From contig NW_020169321.1 of the NCBI RefSeq assembly GCF_000988165.1, forward strand, positions 1 through 52,178: a DNA stretch of 52,178 nucleotides. Reading direction: 5' to 3'. The notes under the pieces are model-generated. The model was not told where the DNA came from, did no database searches, and worked only from the letters and a program-made list of their open reading frames with translations. This document shows positions 8,884 through 20,449 of the stretch, one piece after another; position 1 is the stretch's first letter; each line of letters opens with the position of its first letter. The position numbers were made by a program, and so were the translations under genes. This stretch comes from Vairimorpha ceranae. Lineage: Eukaryota; Microsporidia; Nosematidae.

Positions 8884-10139
8884 GGGGGGTAAGTGGAGAC
8901 GGATATTTATAATTTTAATTAAATTATTATATTTTTTAATAATTTTTTTTGATTATGTAATTTGAAGAAAGCTCTTAAAAATATAAATGTTAATTAATTT
9001 TTTTATTTTTTTAAGATCTGCAATAATCAAGTAAATAAATAAAAAAATAATTTTGATTAAAATTTTTTTTTTACTTTTTATACAGTTGATATTTGTGGGT
9101 GTATATGTAAGTAACTTTAAAAATATATTTTTAGCAAATTGTGACATCAAAAATTTTTAAATTATTTACAAATTGTTCGATTATGATAGATAAAGGTTTA
9201 ATTAAATGTAAAAATATGTTTAGAACAAAAGTGCTATAAAAACTCCTTTTTAAAAGGGCAGCGTAAGATAGCAGTTTTTAAAAGTAGTATAATATCTAAC
9301 TGTTAAATAAATAAATTAAGTAATTAAAATGAGAATACAGCTTAAAAATAGAAAGTATAAGTGTAAATTAACTAAAAATTTTATTTATCATTTTTGATTT
9401 TTTTTTATCCTTAAATATCGTTCACCGATAATATTGTAAATTATTAAATACAGTTACATAAGTTTATAAATGTTTATATGCTAACATATTGGGAATTTTA
9501 CATTAAAAATGTTTTTTTTTTACATTCATAAATATAAAAGTTAACTAAATCAATATTGCAACATGTGCATGAAGTATTTCAATGTCTAAAATGATGTTTT
9601 AATTTAAAATTAAGAATTTTAAAACTAATAAAATAAATTTTATAAATTTAGTTTAACAAAAAATGTCATTAGTAAAAAATTTAATAAATAAAAATTTATA
9701 TTGAAGTATAATTTAGACCAACAACAAATAATTTAAACACAATTAAGACTCAATATAAATATTTGTTGTATAAATTAGGAACATATTATTAGACAATTTT
9801 AGAATATTCAAAATTCAAAAAGATAAATACGATCTAAATCCAAGCATTGTGATAAATGTAATAGCTTTGTATACGTATTAGCTAAGCAAATGAAATGTAT
9901 ACAAATATTGTAGATTCATACAGACACCTCGATGATCAATTTAGTGATATTTCTAAAGCAACTTTAAAAGTCTGCTGTAGGCTATAAAAAATTAAAAAAC
10001 AGAAAACAGAATTAAACACGAAAAAATTAACAAGATAATTTCTATACTATTTATGCCCATTAAGCAAACAAGATTTCTTCATTGTCCTTAGTAAATATTA
10101 AGCAATTCTACATCAATTTTGTCGAAATACAAAAAAATA
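8884..10139. other. Spacer shared by both copies of the duplication
   Basis: No gene seen. The sequence is recognisably similar to 21469-23230: matching stretches include TTGTGACATCAAAAATTT, CATGTGCATGAAG, ACATATTATTAGA and ACGATCTAAATCCAA. It also carries a Helitron 3'-end fossil at 9245-9271. This homology defines the segmental duplication outside the genes. Confidence 0.65.
9245..9271 (+). mobile_element. Helitron-like 3' end, isolated and decayed
   Basis: Palindrome CCTTTTTAAAAGG (9245-9257), then the 10-nt GCAGCGTAAG, then ATAG where intact units have CTAG. Same tail as the arrays at 4.9-5.8 kb and 48.7-50.1 kb, but the 5' part is not recognisable. Confidence 0.5.
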
Positions 10140-11369
10140 TCTCGCAAAAAATGATTTTGACGATGTAAAGAATTTAATCTAAAGCAGGAGATTAGTTTTA
10201 TTATTAAAATTTCAGAAAAAAATAAAATAAGCATAATATCAAAAAGGTTTAAATATTATATAAAAAGAGAAAACATCAATGGATCTATATGGTATTGTTA
10301 TAGAAAAAATTTTCAAAAAAAGGTGTACAAAAATTTGAGCACAAATAAATTAATTAACAATAAATTAAAACTTTACATCCATGAACTTATAACTGTGTCT
10401 TTTATGAAAACGCTAATTACCCCTCAAGATATTATTAATGATTTTGTTCAGAAAAATGCATCCTAATGAAGTGATAGCAAAAAATTCGGTAATTTTAGCT
10501 GATATATAAAGAATTGATTTAGCTAGAATCTATGCGTTGTATACAAACTAATTATTATAAGAAAGTTGCGTAATTTTTTGGGAATCGCCTAGTGGAGAGG
10601 TATTTCTCAATCACACCAATGCAATAGGGCTGAATCCTATCTTGGGGCTTGCCTGTACTTCTAAAATCAATATTATGATATTGTTTATTTGTCTAGTTGA
10701 TCAATATGGGTATTTGGTTGTTGTTTTTGGGCTTGGCCCTATTTATAGTTTAATTTGTTTGTTTGCTGCATAATTGTGATATATTGCAAACAAACAACTT
10801 CAACTAATTAAATTAGAAATATATATATGTGGAATATGTTATTACCGTAGAAAGGAATTTAGATATATAAATTTGGTTCTTGAAGCAAATTATGATACTT
10901 CCATTGAATATTTAAATACATCATCTAATTTTAAGTTTTATAATATGATAGCTTTTTAGATGAAGAACAAAAGATTGTTATTTTTGGAACGATAAATTTG
11001 CTGATTAAGCCTTAAATATTACCTTATTTTTGGCTGATGGCACATTTAAAACATATCCAGCTAAATTTTTCCCCTTTTTTATACATATGAGTATAAATGG
11101 TAAGTTTTTTTCTTAAATCTATGTTTAAGTGGCAAATAAAGAGGAAAGTTGTTATAAGGAAGTATTTCGGACAATTTAACGTAAACTTCCACTTTTATGT
11201 ATAGATAATTAAATATATATTTTGAACAGGCAACTATAAATTCTGTTAGAGAAATTTTTGCAGCTTGTGTAATAATATTTTGTTTATTTCATTATTCTCA
11301 ATGGTTTATAAAAATCTTCTTATTGAAGGATTAAAACAAATTTATCTAAGTGATACAACATTTAGGTTG
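10140..11369 (+). pseudogene. MULE (Mutator-like) transposase remnant
   Basis: By-eye frames on the + strand give a FLYWCH-like stretch near 10250-10330 (REN-ING-SIWYCYRKN). Near 10960-11000 DEEQKIVIFGT is read. At about 11030-11100 the hallmark LADGTFKTYPAKFFPFFIHM appears (MULE D-G-T-F-K motif). Frames break repeatedly and a tRNA-like insertion interrupts the element at about 10575-10790. Ends are not defined. It is part of the 3.5 kb present only in the first copy of the duplication. Confidence 0.65.
10575..10790 (+). repeat. tRNA-derived SINE-like insertion
   Basis: GCCTAGTGGAGAGGT resembles a D-arm/A-box. Forty bases later ATAGG-GCTGAAT-CCTAT forms a perfect 5-bp T-arm with a 7-nt loop (B-box-like). 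No acceptor stem can be paired, so it is not a functional tRNA. It interrupts the MULE remnant and is followed by about 130 bp of unrelated sequence. SINE or tRNA pseudogene; boundaries uncertain. Confidence 0.4.
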
Positions 11370-11371
11370 TA

Positions 11372-12827
11372 CAGTTTTCCTAAAAAAACGCATACCTAAT
11401 AGCTGTATATTTTATTCATTTTTATAATTTACGAGAGTAAATTCTTAAATAAAACCGTAAATTAAGATTTTTATTGATTTACAATTAATTTACAAAGCAT
11501 TAAATAGTTACAAATACCTGTTTTTAATTAACTTTGTCTAAAAAACTTTTATTTTATTTTTGCTAAAACTGAAATAAAATACCTTTAATTTATATTTTAA
11601 CAAAATTTTGCTTTGCTTTCAATAAAGCAATATTTTGAATCGAGGTTAGGCAAATTTTGGGCCTTTGAAAAATAATTTGTCCCAAAAGGAAATTGAACCA
11701 AAATTTTATGTAAACCAATCCACTATAAACAAGATTCAGAAAAAAATATAAACGGAAAGTCATAATGAAGCATGCGGGAGGCAATTGACTGCCTAATTAT
11801 GTTTTGGTGTCATTAAAAATAGGATTATAAAAAAAGTTAATAAAAGTTTAAAAATTTCATTGAGAAAGTTTAGTATAGAAATAAAAACTGTAGATAATAT
11901 TAGTGTTAATATAGACAAAATAAGATTTTGTCTTAATGAGAAGGGTATCTATGCATATGACCTATAAAGAAGCCTCTATTGCAAAAAAAAGCACATTTTA
12001 AGTAGAAATGATTGTGTATTAAAATGGCTAGCACTCAAAAAAAATATAGAAAGAGGATAATTTTTAGTGATGAGAGTAAGTTTAACCTATTTAATTCTGG
12101 TGGTAAGATTTCAATTTAAAATAAATCAAATACAGGACTTTTACAAAAAAAAATTATGTCCAACATTAAGCATGTCGGGAGGGGAGAAGTTTTAATAATA
12201 TGAGACTGCTTTTCATACTACAGAGCAGGAAAACTAATATTCATTGAAGGAAAAGTAAATGCAATCAAATACATTAGCATTTTTATCGATAACCTAGACA
12301 CTTTTGCAGAAATGATGGGTTTTCCAGAGAGCATTTTTCAGCCGGACAACGATCTAAAACATACTGCAAACGTAACAAAGCAGTGGTTTGCAGCAAAGGA
12401 TGTCAGGTTATCAGCATGGCCTTCTCAATCCCCCGATTTAAATCCCATTGAGAATCTATTGGGGTTCATTAACTTCAAAATTATTATTTTAAAACCTAAA
12501 AATTTAAATGAATTAAAAACTGTAATACAAGCTGTATGGAACAGTATCATATAGAAACGTACAAAAAATACTCAGAAAGTTTTTAAAAACTAGTATTGAA
12601 GGTTTAAAAGTTAAAGGTGCGCACACTAAATATTGAATAAAATTATGTATTTTTTTTAGACAATTTTAATTAAAAGTAGGTATTTGTAGCTATTAAATAA
12701 TTCAAAAACCAGATATGAATTATTGTATTATCTTATTTTACGGTTTAAATTAAAGAAAATACTCTTGTAAATCATAAAAACGAAATAAATATACAGCCAT
12801 TGGTTATGCGTTTTTTTAGACAAACTG
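11372..12827 (+). mobile_element. Tc1-like transposon with about 95-bp inverted termini
   Basis: TA flanks both ends (11370-11371 and 12828-12829), the expected Tc1/mariner target duplication. Left end CAGTTTTCCTAAAAAAACGC; right end on the complement CAGTTTGTCTAAAAAAACGC. The similarity continues inward for about 95 bp on each side (ACCxAxxGCTGTATATTT, then AGTATxTTC/AGTAAATTC, then ACCGTAAA). It encloses a transposase fossil. Length 1456 bp. Confidence 0.85.
11560..12636 (+). pseudogene. Tc1 transposase, many stops and frameshifts
   Basis: Helix-turn-helix region near 11650-11770 (LSQKEI...VNQSTINKIQKKI). Then IRFCLNEKG and KK around 11920-11990, IIFSDESKFNLFNSGGK near 12056-12110 (first D of the DDE/D triad), and MSGGGEVLII near 12170-12200. 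The longest intact piece (12312-12554) has QPDNDLKHTANV and WPSQSPDLNPIENLL (second D and terminal acidic residue). Ends with VKGAHTKY. Several in-frame stops. Confidence 0.85.
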
Positions 12828-12829
12828 TA

Positions 12830-13739
12830 TATTTGATAAACATAGGTCGTAACGATGTTTTTTCCGGACAAAAGCATTGTACAGATTAAGCTGTGGAAAA
12901 AAAATGCTCTTTAGTGAAAACCATATTTATTGTAAGTAAATTTTTTTAATATTTCTAACTCCTTATTTGTCATCAATATAAAATTTTTATTGTAACTAAT
13001 GAACTAAGAACCAATTGTCTTACAGAGTAAATACAAATAAATAAATGTTATTTTATATTTATTTGCCACTGGCTATGATGAGCACAACAATATCAAATGC
13101 ATAATCAGTTTGGCATTTTTAAAATCTGGATATCGATATAATTTCTATATTTCCATCAAAAATTTAATACTTTAGAAAGTAACACATGTAGGAATAAATA
13201 CTTTTTTAACTTATTTTAAAAGAAAGTGGATTTTTTATATTTTTCCCAAATTTAGACATATATGAACGAAAACGTCTAATATATTGTTTACAAATAATCA
13301 TGCGTAAGGAGTTAATAACTTTTTAAAAAAGAATTTGATAGTAAACATACATTTTCGATTCGGTTGATTAATAACTTACAGATTTTAGTAAAGAACCAGA
13401 AGTATTAAAGCTAAACTTAGTAACAGCAACATGTACAAACAATTTGAAAAAGCAAATTAAACAGACCCACCAATTGAATTGTGGAATTAAACTATATCAA
13501 TTATGTTGTTAAATTGAAGAAATGGCTTTTCTTATCAAATTTCATAAACTTTTAGAGTAAATTTGGCATTTTAAAAAAAATATAAGGGGATGTTTTTTTC
13601 TATTTTCTATCTTTCGGCGAAATTGTGATCTAAAAAATTTAACTACAATAAAATATCAGAATTGAACATAAGTCTCAAGACAAACAAGATTGTTTTTTTA
13701 GATGAAAAAGCTTATTTTAAATAAATACTAAATTTTTAT
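12830..13739. other. Spacer, no feature recognised up to about 13640
   Basis: AT-rich DNA without a credible frame. From about 13650 the sequence becomes similar again to the region just left of 23339 (downstream of the paralogous gene), so 10140-13640 is the block missing from the second copy of the duplication. Confidence 0.5.
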
Positions 13740-14105
13740 TTAAACTGGTGACCGCACAACTGATCTATTATCCCAAAACTTATACACACAGGCACAAACA
13801 ATTATAAAAACAAAATTTGCCAGAAAAACAACACCAAAAAAACACGCAGTTGCATAATATTTTGCGTGCAGTGAAAGCCCAAAAAGAAATGAAGAAAATG
13901 TAGCAGTTATTGCAAATAAAAAAAAGTACAAGAATCTAAGACCTTTACTACAAAAGTCTTCTGTTTTTTTCTCGTACATGCAGGCTTTAGCTCGCAAGGC
14001 AATTTCTGCTTGACAATCCCTTCTTATTGGAGCTTCTTCTTCTCCAATAGCTCCTCTTAGCATACTTGATAGCGAAAGTATTATTAGAAACTGGTTGAAC
14101 TTCAT
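13740..14105 (-). CDS. Small secreted/membrane protein C1 (121 aa)
   Basis: Start at 14105 is preceded by CCCCC three bases upstream. Residues 1-20 (MKFNQFLIILSLSSMLRGAI) are a likely signal peptide. A short polar segment with cysteines and FCSKGL (about 52-57) is followed by two hydrophobic spans (about 58-79 and 86-110) and a short tail ending RSVVRSPV. Clear paralog of C2 at 23339-23707 (MKxNQFLIIxxLxSxLxGxI, YExxT, FCSK, CFFGxxFLA, VVRS). Function unknown. Its neighbour B1 is duplicated together with it. Confidence 0.8.
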   Translation of the reverse strand: MKFNQFLIILSLSSMLRGAIGEEEAPIRRDCQAEIALRAKACMYEKKTEDFCSKGLRFLYFFLFAITATFSSFLFGLSLHAKYYATACFFGVVFLANFVFIIVCACVYKFWDNRSVVRSPV

Positions 14106-14740
14106 TTGGGGGCAAAGAAGTAGATTTTATATCTAAAATTAATAAATCATTTTTGTAAAAGATTTGCCAAAAATTATAAACTTTAAATACACACAAGTCT
14201 TATAGAAAAGCATTTAATTTATTTGAATTTTCTTTTACCACTAAATACATGTTCACATAAGATATTATACCACATAATAAAATAATTTAATTACAAAACG
14301 ACTTTTAATTATTTTTAATTAACGTAATTATAACCAATAGGCATGTAACAAACTTTAACATTCAAAAGAGTTATATTTTCACAAGTATGATAATAATATT
14401 GTTGTTTCATTATTTTTATTTAAGCATAATTTTTTATTTTATTATTTTTATGTTTTAAGTTTAATTCTAAAAATTTATTAAATTATATTTTTGTTTCTAG
14501 AATAGAAAACATTCTCAAATGTACTATAAATTTGAAATAAATAAGATTGTTTATTACAGAAATATAAAATAATAAAATATCATAAGTATAAATTTTTTTT
14601 TATCAATTATTATTAAAAACATAGAGTAAATAAAATGTTAAAATAATAAACATGCATAAATATTGTACGAAAATAATATGATCTTTCTTTTTATCTTAAA
14701 TTTCATAAACTATTAAAATTATTGCTGTTCTGAATGCGTG
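14106..14740. other. Upstream region of C1, homologous to that of C2
   Basis: Similar to 23708-24285. Shared stretches include CATTTAATTTATTT, TTTTTATGTTTTAAGTT, TACTATAAATT and GTAAATAAAATG/AAATGCTAAAATAATAAAC. No gene. The similarity stops near 14740, next to the repeat starting about 14775, giving one boundary of the duplicated segment. Confidence 0.6.
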
Positions 14741-14774
14741 GTCGAAAACAGTGCATTTAATACTTTAAGAAATG

Positions 14775-15340
14775 GATTCGATTCCCAACTAGCACCTCTT
14801 GTTTCTTTATTTAAGGTGTGTTTGATCTTTTAATGGTAAAATATGTCCACGAGAAATTATTTAATTGGTTCACGAAACTTGTGTGCCGTCCATATCGCCA
14901 AGGGGATTAACACCTAATTTGAATGCGCCATTAAGTCCAAAAATGATGTAGATTAAGTTTTATCTACCTATAACAGGGGCATGCAAGCACTTAAGAATAA
15001 GTTAAAATCATGAAAGGTTGTGATCCTGGCTGGTTCTAGGTAAAGTGGCTTCGAGCCAAATAAGAGACTAGACGAAGTAGAGCACAAAAAATTCCCGAAC
15101 CTTCTCTCCTACAGGATTTGCAGCACACCGACCAAAACTGGTGGGTTATCAGTGGCCAATGTAGTACATAAAAATGCCGAACTGGATTTGACGATTTAAG
15201 GTGGGTTGCATAAAAATACAGATGATGATAAGGGCCTTTGATGCTAGTGCGATAATAAATGATGATGTCACTCCTCAAGTTAAATAAAGTTTAAACCATG
15301 CCCAATATTTATAATTGGTGTATGCCATTCTGGGGCCTTC
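14775..15340 (+). repeat. Dispersed 550-bp non-coding repeat R1, copy a
   Basis: Homologous over its length to 50552-51100. Shared blocks are TTCGATTCCC, AGCACCTCTTGTT, GGTGTGTTTGATCTTT, CAAGGGGATTAA, GACTAGACGAAGTA, GCATAAAAATACAGATGATG and TTTGATGCxAGTxCGATAAT. The first block resembles a tRNA B-box. Frames inside show no protein homology, and the GC content is visibly above the surroundings. Possibly a SINE or the 3' end of a retroelement. Confidence 0.7.
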
Positions 15341-16032
15341 TTTAGAATTCTGCCTACATTTTTAAAAAAAAATAGTGTTAAAGAATAGGGAAAAAACAGT
15401 ATTCAACATAAGGCAAAATCTACAAAAATGGGAATGTAAGCAAAATTTTAAAGATAATTAAACTACTTAATATTTTGGCATTATGGAAAGCATTTTCAAA
15501 ATTAAAGCAACTATTAAAATATGCTGAAATCTACTTTAATGGGTTCAAAATTCCGTCTTAAACCATAAATAATGTTATTTTTTGCTTATTTTTATATAAA
15601 AGTTACACAAATTTTGATGTTTATTACTATAAATTGCATACGCCTCTCATTATTAGTAGTGTATGTAAAAATTTTCTAGAATTAGCTATTTTGAATATTG
15701 AAATTAACGATGAAATTTTTTATAAAATAAAAAAGCTGAAAAAATTTTTAGTTAATATTAATATCATTATTTTTATACTTATCTGTCAAAAAAACTTAAA
15801 TTCTTGTAAACTTATGATTATAAAAGGTTAGATAGACACAATAGCTTATGAGTATATTAAAAGAAGATGCCAGAAAGGGCCCCCTTATTTCATTCTAAAA
15901 TTTTTTTAACAAAAGTAGCACACCTTATATACTGTTTGTTGTTAGATATCAATTATTTTCAGTCTATAACTTCTTTAGATTTTCAGATGCAACAATAGCT
16001 AAGTATAAAACTTTGCTCTAGAATGCTACAAA
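15341..16032. other. Spacer without recognisable feature
   Basis: A 65-codon frame at 15634 starts with TTG and has neither a start signal nor homology. Nothing else supported. Confidence 0.5.
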
Positions 16033-16453
16033 TTGTATTATAATACACATCAAGTTATCATTAGGAGGCTCAGAAATTTCATCAAAATGGATAAAAAAAT
16101 TTTTCACGGCGTGAAATTTTTCAATTCTACGAGTGCTGATGATACTAGGGATACTATTTGGATTGTTGGTAAAATTGATCGAACAAGCAAAAAAAATTTT
16201 ATCATGTTCGTGTTATTGATCGTATAATTCTTTCTTTACAAGAAGCAATAGGTATTTATGTTAAGTACGGAATCGTGTTAAACGCCAATGATCATTCTTC
16301 TTATCCCGCTGTTGTAAGAGACCTTAGTCAAAATCTTTATAGCGTTAGTCATTCGGTTGGATTTAGATCACAAGATGGAATCCATATAATAATATAGAGG
16401 TAGGTATTCGGGAGCTATATATTAAGCACAACGCAAAAAGAAAATGGCGTTAA
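16033..16453 (+). pseudogene. Merlin/ISXO2 transposase fragment with two frameshifts
   Basis: Frame 1 gives DTRDTIWIVGKIDRTSKK. After an A-run the reading shifts to FYHVRVIDR, AIGIYVKYGIVLNANDHSSY and YSVSHSVGFRSQDGIH. A second shift near 16380 gives NNIEVGIRELYIKHNAKRKW. These match the DRT, G-x-x-I-x-x-D and NHS-x-F...HxxNIE blocks of Merlin. No termini were found. Different enough from the 1.3-1.9 kb copy to be an independent insertion. Confidence 0.75.
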
Positions 16454-18149
16454 ATAGAGATCAAATTGATAATTAATATGTCGTTGGACATTTAAGAAGA
16501 TATATATCATGGGCATTAATACCATCAATTTTTCAAGATTTATAAAAAAATTTTAGGAATTTGTGTTATTAATTATCAGATTAGAGAAATTTTTAGTATA
16601 AATAATCTTTTTATTAAAACTTCAAGAAGTTTAAGTTATCATGAAAAGAAAACAGCAACTATGAAAGGAGAGACCATAAGGCATTTATGAACAATTACAA
16701 CCTACGAGGGCAAGCAACTAAAAAAATTATACTATCCAAAACAACTTTTTACCACGTAAGTTTAGTTGTATTATAGAGAAATTGTTTTCCTAGAATGAAT
16801 TATATGTTAATAGTGCTAAAGAATTATTTTTTAATTAAATTTTTAAAATTTATTTTTTTGATTTTTATTTTTTGTAATTTTTTTAAAAAAAATGTATGCA
16901 GAATTCAAAAAACCCCGCCTTCCTTATAATATTGTTACGGATTGTCATACAATATTTTACTTATTGGTTTAATTGTAAATAATATTTTATTGTAAAGCAA
17001 ATAATAAACAGAATCTTGAACATTATTGGCTTAAGTAAAGATGTTTACAATATATCTGACGTGAGTCCATGGGATGAAATTCTTCCTAAAATATTCTTCT
17101 AACAAACTAGCGATGAGCGTGTTGATGTTGCCCTGGTTTTTAAGAGCAGAGAACCGCTTCTGAGTCCTGTAGTTAGAATTGGTTAAATAATTTTTACTAA
17201 AAATATTTTATTTATAATTTTTTCTTTAAATAATTTTTTTCTCAAAACCCACAAAGCGCATTTAAAAACGTTTAGTCTCTGAAACGGATTGCTGACATTT
17301 CACTTTATGAGCTAATTATAAATTAAAAAGGTTCATGGTCTTTCGATCATTATTTGATTATTATATCACAATATCTGAAACAAAAAATATAAATAGAAAA
17401 TAATTGTAGCCAAGATGGAATTAAATAAAAATTTTCATAAAATGGTCTTTTAATTTTCTAATTTAGTTAGGTATTATCTAAAATATACTTCCTTGCCAGC
17501 TATTTCTGACAGCTGTAATAATTTGAAACTTTAAATTTTAAAATTATATCTGGAACTAAAACTTTATGTAATTAAATTTGTTATTGTTGTACTTTAATGG
17601 TATGTAACAAAATTAAAAATGTAGTTTCAAAGTACTTTAAATTAAAATAGTTCCTATTTAAGAGCTTTGTGGTAATTGCACCTTTCGGTACCTTAACCTT
17701 TCTTGTAATGTATGTTCGTTATATTCATTCGTCCGTACTCATCTTTGCGTTATAATTTTTATATTTTTGTTTTTCAAGAAAATACAAACTGTTAGTAAAT
17801 TTAAATTTTGTTAAAAAAACAAATAGCTAAAAATAAGTTAAAGAATGTAAAGAACATCACAGTTATAATTGATAAATTATTATAAAATATTTAATAAAAA
17901 ATTTACTAAAGTTTGCTTTGTAAATACAGTTATTATGATAAATTTGCTATACGGTGCTATAAAAAAATATTATCATTCTTTCTTAAACTTAAATTTTTAA
18001 AAAATTAATTAAAGTTTAAGTTATTTATTACATTTCTTTTGGGTCCCTAATGAATCCTCAACTTTTTCAAAAAATATTCATGTGTTAAATACGAAAGAAT
18101 GGACTAATGGCTACAAAGTTACATCGATTCATGCAAAGGGTGTGATACA
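16454..18149. other. Spacer without recognisable gene
   Basis: Short open pieces exist, for example near 17030-17180, but none gives a family match. GTCCCTAATG at 18043-18052 looks like a start signal, but its frame closes after 12 codons. Confidence 0.5.
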
Positions 18150-18425
18150 ATGAAAGACATAAGAGATTCTGTTAAACCCCGTGATAAAAGAGTTTGCTTT
18201 CTTTTTTTAAAAAATAGAAAACTTTCTTATAAATGTCTTAAGTGGGTATTTATTCTAATATTTGTAGTTTTAATTGTATTCTCATTTTTCGTAAATTTAC
18301 TTAGTATAAAAGATTATAAGTCGATATTCGATTGCATTTTTTGGAGCATTTTGTTTGTTTTATCTTTATATGGTTATCACATATCTGTTGAATTGCTTTT
18401 TCATTTAAATCAAAATGTTAAGTAA
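18150..18425 (+). CDS. Possible small two-span membrane protein (91 aa) or fragment
   Basis: ATG at 18150 lies 9 bases after a GGG (18138-18140). About 28 polar residues are followed by two hydrophobic spans (about 32-52 and 60-78) and a short tail. The architecture, a polar head followed by two close spans, recalls proteins B1/B2 but no convincing residue match was found. The nearby CCC-ATG at 18050 in another frame raises the possibility that this is the 3' half of a frameshifted gene. Confidence 0.4.
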   Translation: MKDIRDSVKPRDKRVCFLFLKNRKLSYKCLKWVFILIFVVLIVFSFFVNLLSIKDYKSIFDCIFWSILFVLSLYGYHISVELLFHLNQNVK

Positions 18426-19230
18426 AATAAATAATTAATAGGTTAATATTACGTTTTTTATTAAATTTTGTAAAGTAATATAAATCTATCCCAATCATAT
18501 TTGCGTATGAATAGTGTAAATAAGCCGAGGGATGAACTACTGGGATGTACACATAAAAAGATTTGGCATCCAGATTAAATTCAAAGTCTAAAAAAAAACG
18601 TTACAAAGTATTTATTAGATACTGAAAAAACAACGTCGTTGAAATTATTTAAAAGAATAATAGTAGTTTTTGTATGCCATCAAACAAAAATGGTGCAGTA
18701 AATTGAACTATGAAGAAATACAGAAAAGAAATTTTTTTTTAAGGCAAGTTTATGCAATATAAAGCATTTTTTTGCGTTTGCGAATCTTACATAGTTAGTG
18801 TGACAGTATTGGTAGGGAGCTGGCTATTATTGAAATTGTTTTTATAGTTCTTATCTCCCGAAGGAAAAAAATTTTTGATAGTTAATCAAGTTTTTTTAAC
18901 TAACATTTTGAATGACTCGTTTGGAAGTGAGATTAGATGACCACAATTTTTATTTTTACTTGTTTTGCCAATTTTCTGAGTTATGCGCTTTGGGCGGTGT
19001 TATAATTTTATATGGATATAAAAAACAAAAGAAGTCTCATGGGTAATAAACATCACCTTTTAAATATACATCATGGAATTAAGAGATTAATATTTTTTAC
19101 AAAAAACCCAAACATAATTATAATTGCATTTCTAAAAAAACAGTTTCTTACATAAAATGTGTTCTTAATAAGGTTGGCAGGTAAAAATACATGAGGATTT
19201 TTATTTGTGTCATTTAAAAAAATTAAATTT
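18426..19230. other. Spacer without recognisable feature
   Basis: AT-rich with scattered short frames; no family match, no start signal and no repeat recognised. Confidence 0.45.
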
Positions 19231-19232
19231 TA

Positions 19233-20449
19233 CCCGGAAATAAAAAATAGAATTTTTAAATTTTTCTACAAAATAAAAAAATAAATAACCTTTTATATTA
19301 AAAGTGGTAAAGTTTTTGCTTAAGCTTAGAATTATAGCAGAATATAAAGTTGAAAAGAGTAAAAAAAATTGCAGAAAAATTTAATTTATATTCTTCTTAT
19401 ATCTTTAGAACAATAGAAGATTATGAAAAAAAAGATAATTGTTCAAACTAAGGGCTCGGGCAGAAAATCTTTGTTTAATGATAGTGATATATTGTATCTT
19501 GACAAGGAAATTAAAAAAGATCATTTATAGGTTCAACTAAACTAGCGGAAAAAAATTTTAAAATCAAAAAAAAAAATTCCAAGACAGTTCATAAAAAACT
19601 AGTTGATTTGGATTATAAAAGCAGGAGAAGAGCATATAACCACTTTTGCATAAAAAATATTTAAGATAGATTAAGACTAGTAACTGAATGGTATTACAAA
19701 GATGAAAATTACTTCATAAATATTATTTGGAGTTATAAATCTAAAATATCACTGTTTTAATCAGATGGATAGTTTATTATTGCTTGAAAGATGGTTTGGG
19801 ATATGATATAAAAAATTTAACATCTACTGTTAAGCATGGTGGTGGTTCAATCATGATTTGGGGATGTTTTTTGGAGAAAGGGTTTGGAAATATTTACACA
19901 ATTCAAGGTAAAATAGATAGTTATAAATATTCTACAATTTTCAATGATAATTTATTTAAAACTGCATTGGATTTCAATTAAAAAGATTCATTATTTCAAT
20001 AAGATAATGACCCAAAGCCCACGAATGAGATTTTAGGTTAAAAACTATAGAATTAGTTAAATGGCTATCCCAATCATCTGATCTAAATCTAATTGAGAAT
20101 CTATGGTATGTTCTGAAGAAAAAAGCTAGTGATAGACGATGTAAAAATATTCAGGAATTAAAAGTTCCTGTAGTAAAAAAATGAACTAATATGGACGAGA
20201 AACTACGCCAAAAATTGGTATCAGAACTGAAAAAAATATGGAGTAGTAATTTGAGCATGAGAGTATTATACATATTTATAAAAAAATTAAATTTTTAATT
20301 CACCTAGTTATTTGATTAGATATTGAAAACAAAACATTTAATATATGTAAAAATGTATTTAAAAACATATGCACTTAATTTTAATTATAAATGAATAAAA
20401 ATAATAGGTAAACTAAAAAAAAGAAATTCTATTTTTAATTCCGCTTCTG
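19233..20449 (+). mobile_element. Tc1-like transposon, degenerate
   Basis: TA at 19231-19232 precedes CCCGGAAATAAAAAATAG. The right end on the complement, after TA at 20450-20451, reads CAGAAGCGGAATTAAAAATA. The two match after a small indel. It encloses a Tc1 transposase fossil. A different subfamily from the 11.4-12.8 kb element, whose termini are unrelated in sequence and much longer. Confidence 0.75.
19340..20300 (+). pseudogene. Tc1 transposase with frameshifts and stops
   Basis: N-terminal LKRVKKIAEKFNLYSSYIFR near 19345-19405, then KKNSKTVHKKLVDLDYKSR. The open piece 19784-19981 has STVKHGGGSIMIWGCFLEKG, IQGKIDSYKY (central Tc1 blocks). Next come QDNDPK (Gln codon now a stop) and, in a shifted frame near 20065-20110, the SPxLNLIENLW-type block. 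Not functional. Confidence 0.8.

Noticed and set aside
11590..11784. 64-aa complement frame
   Set aside because: Lies within the Tc1 element, opposite the transposase DNA-binding region.
16033..16227. 64-aa gene
   Set aside because: It is one frame of the frameshifted Merlin transposase.
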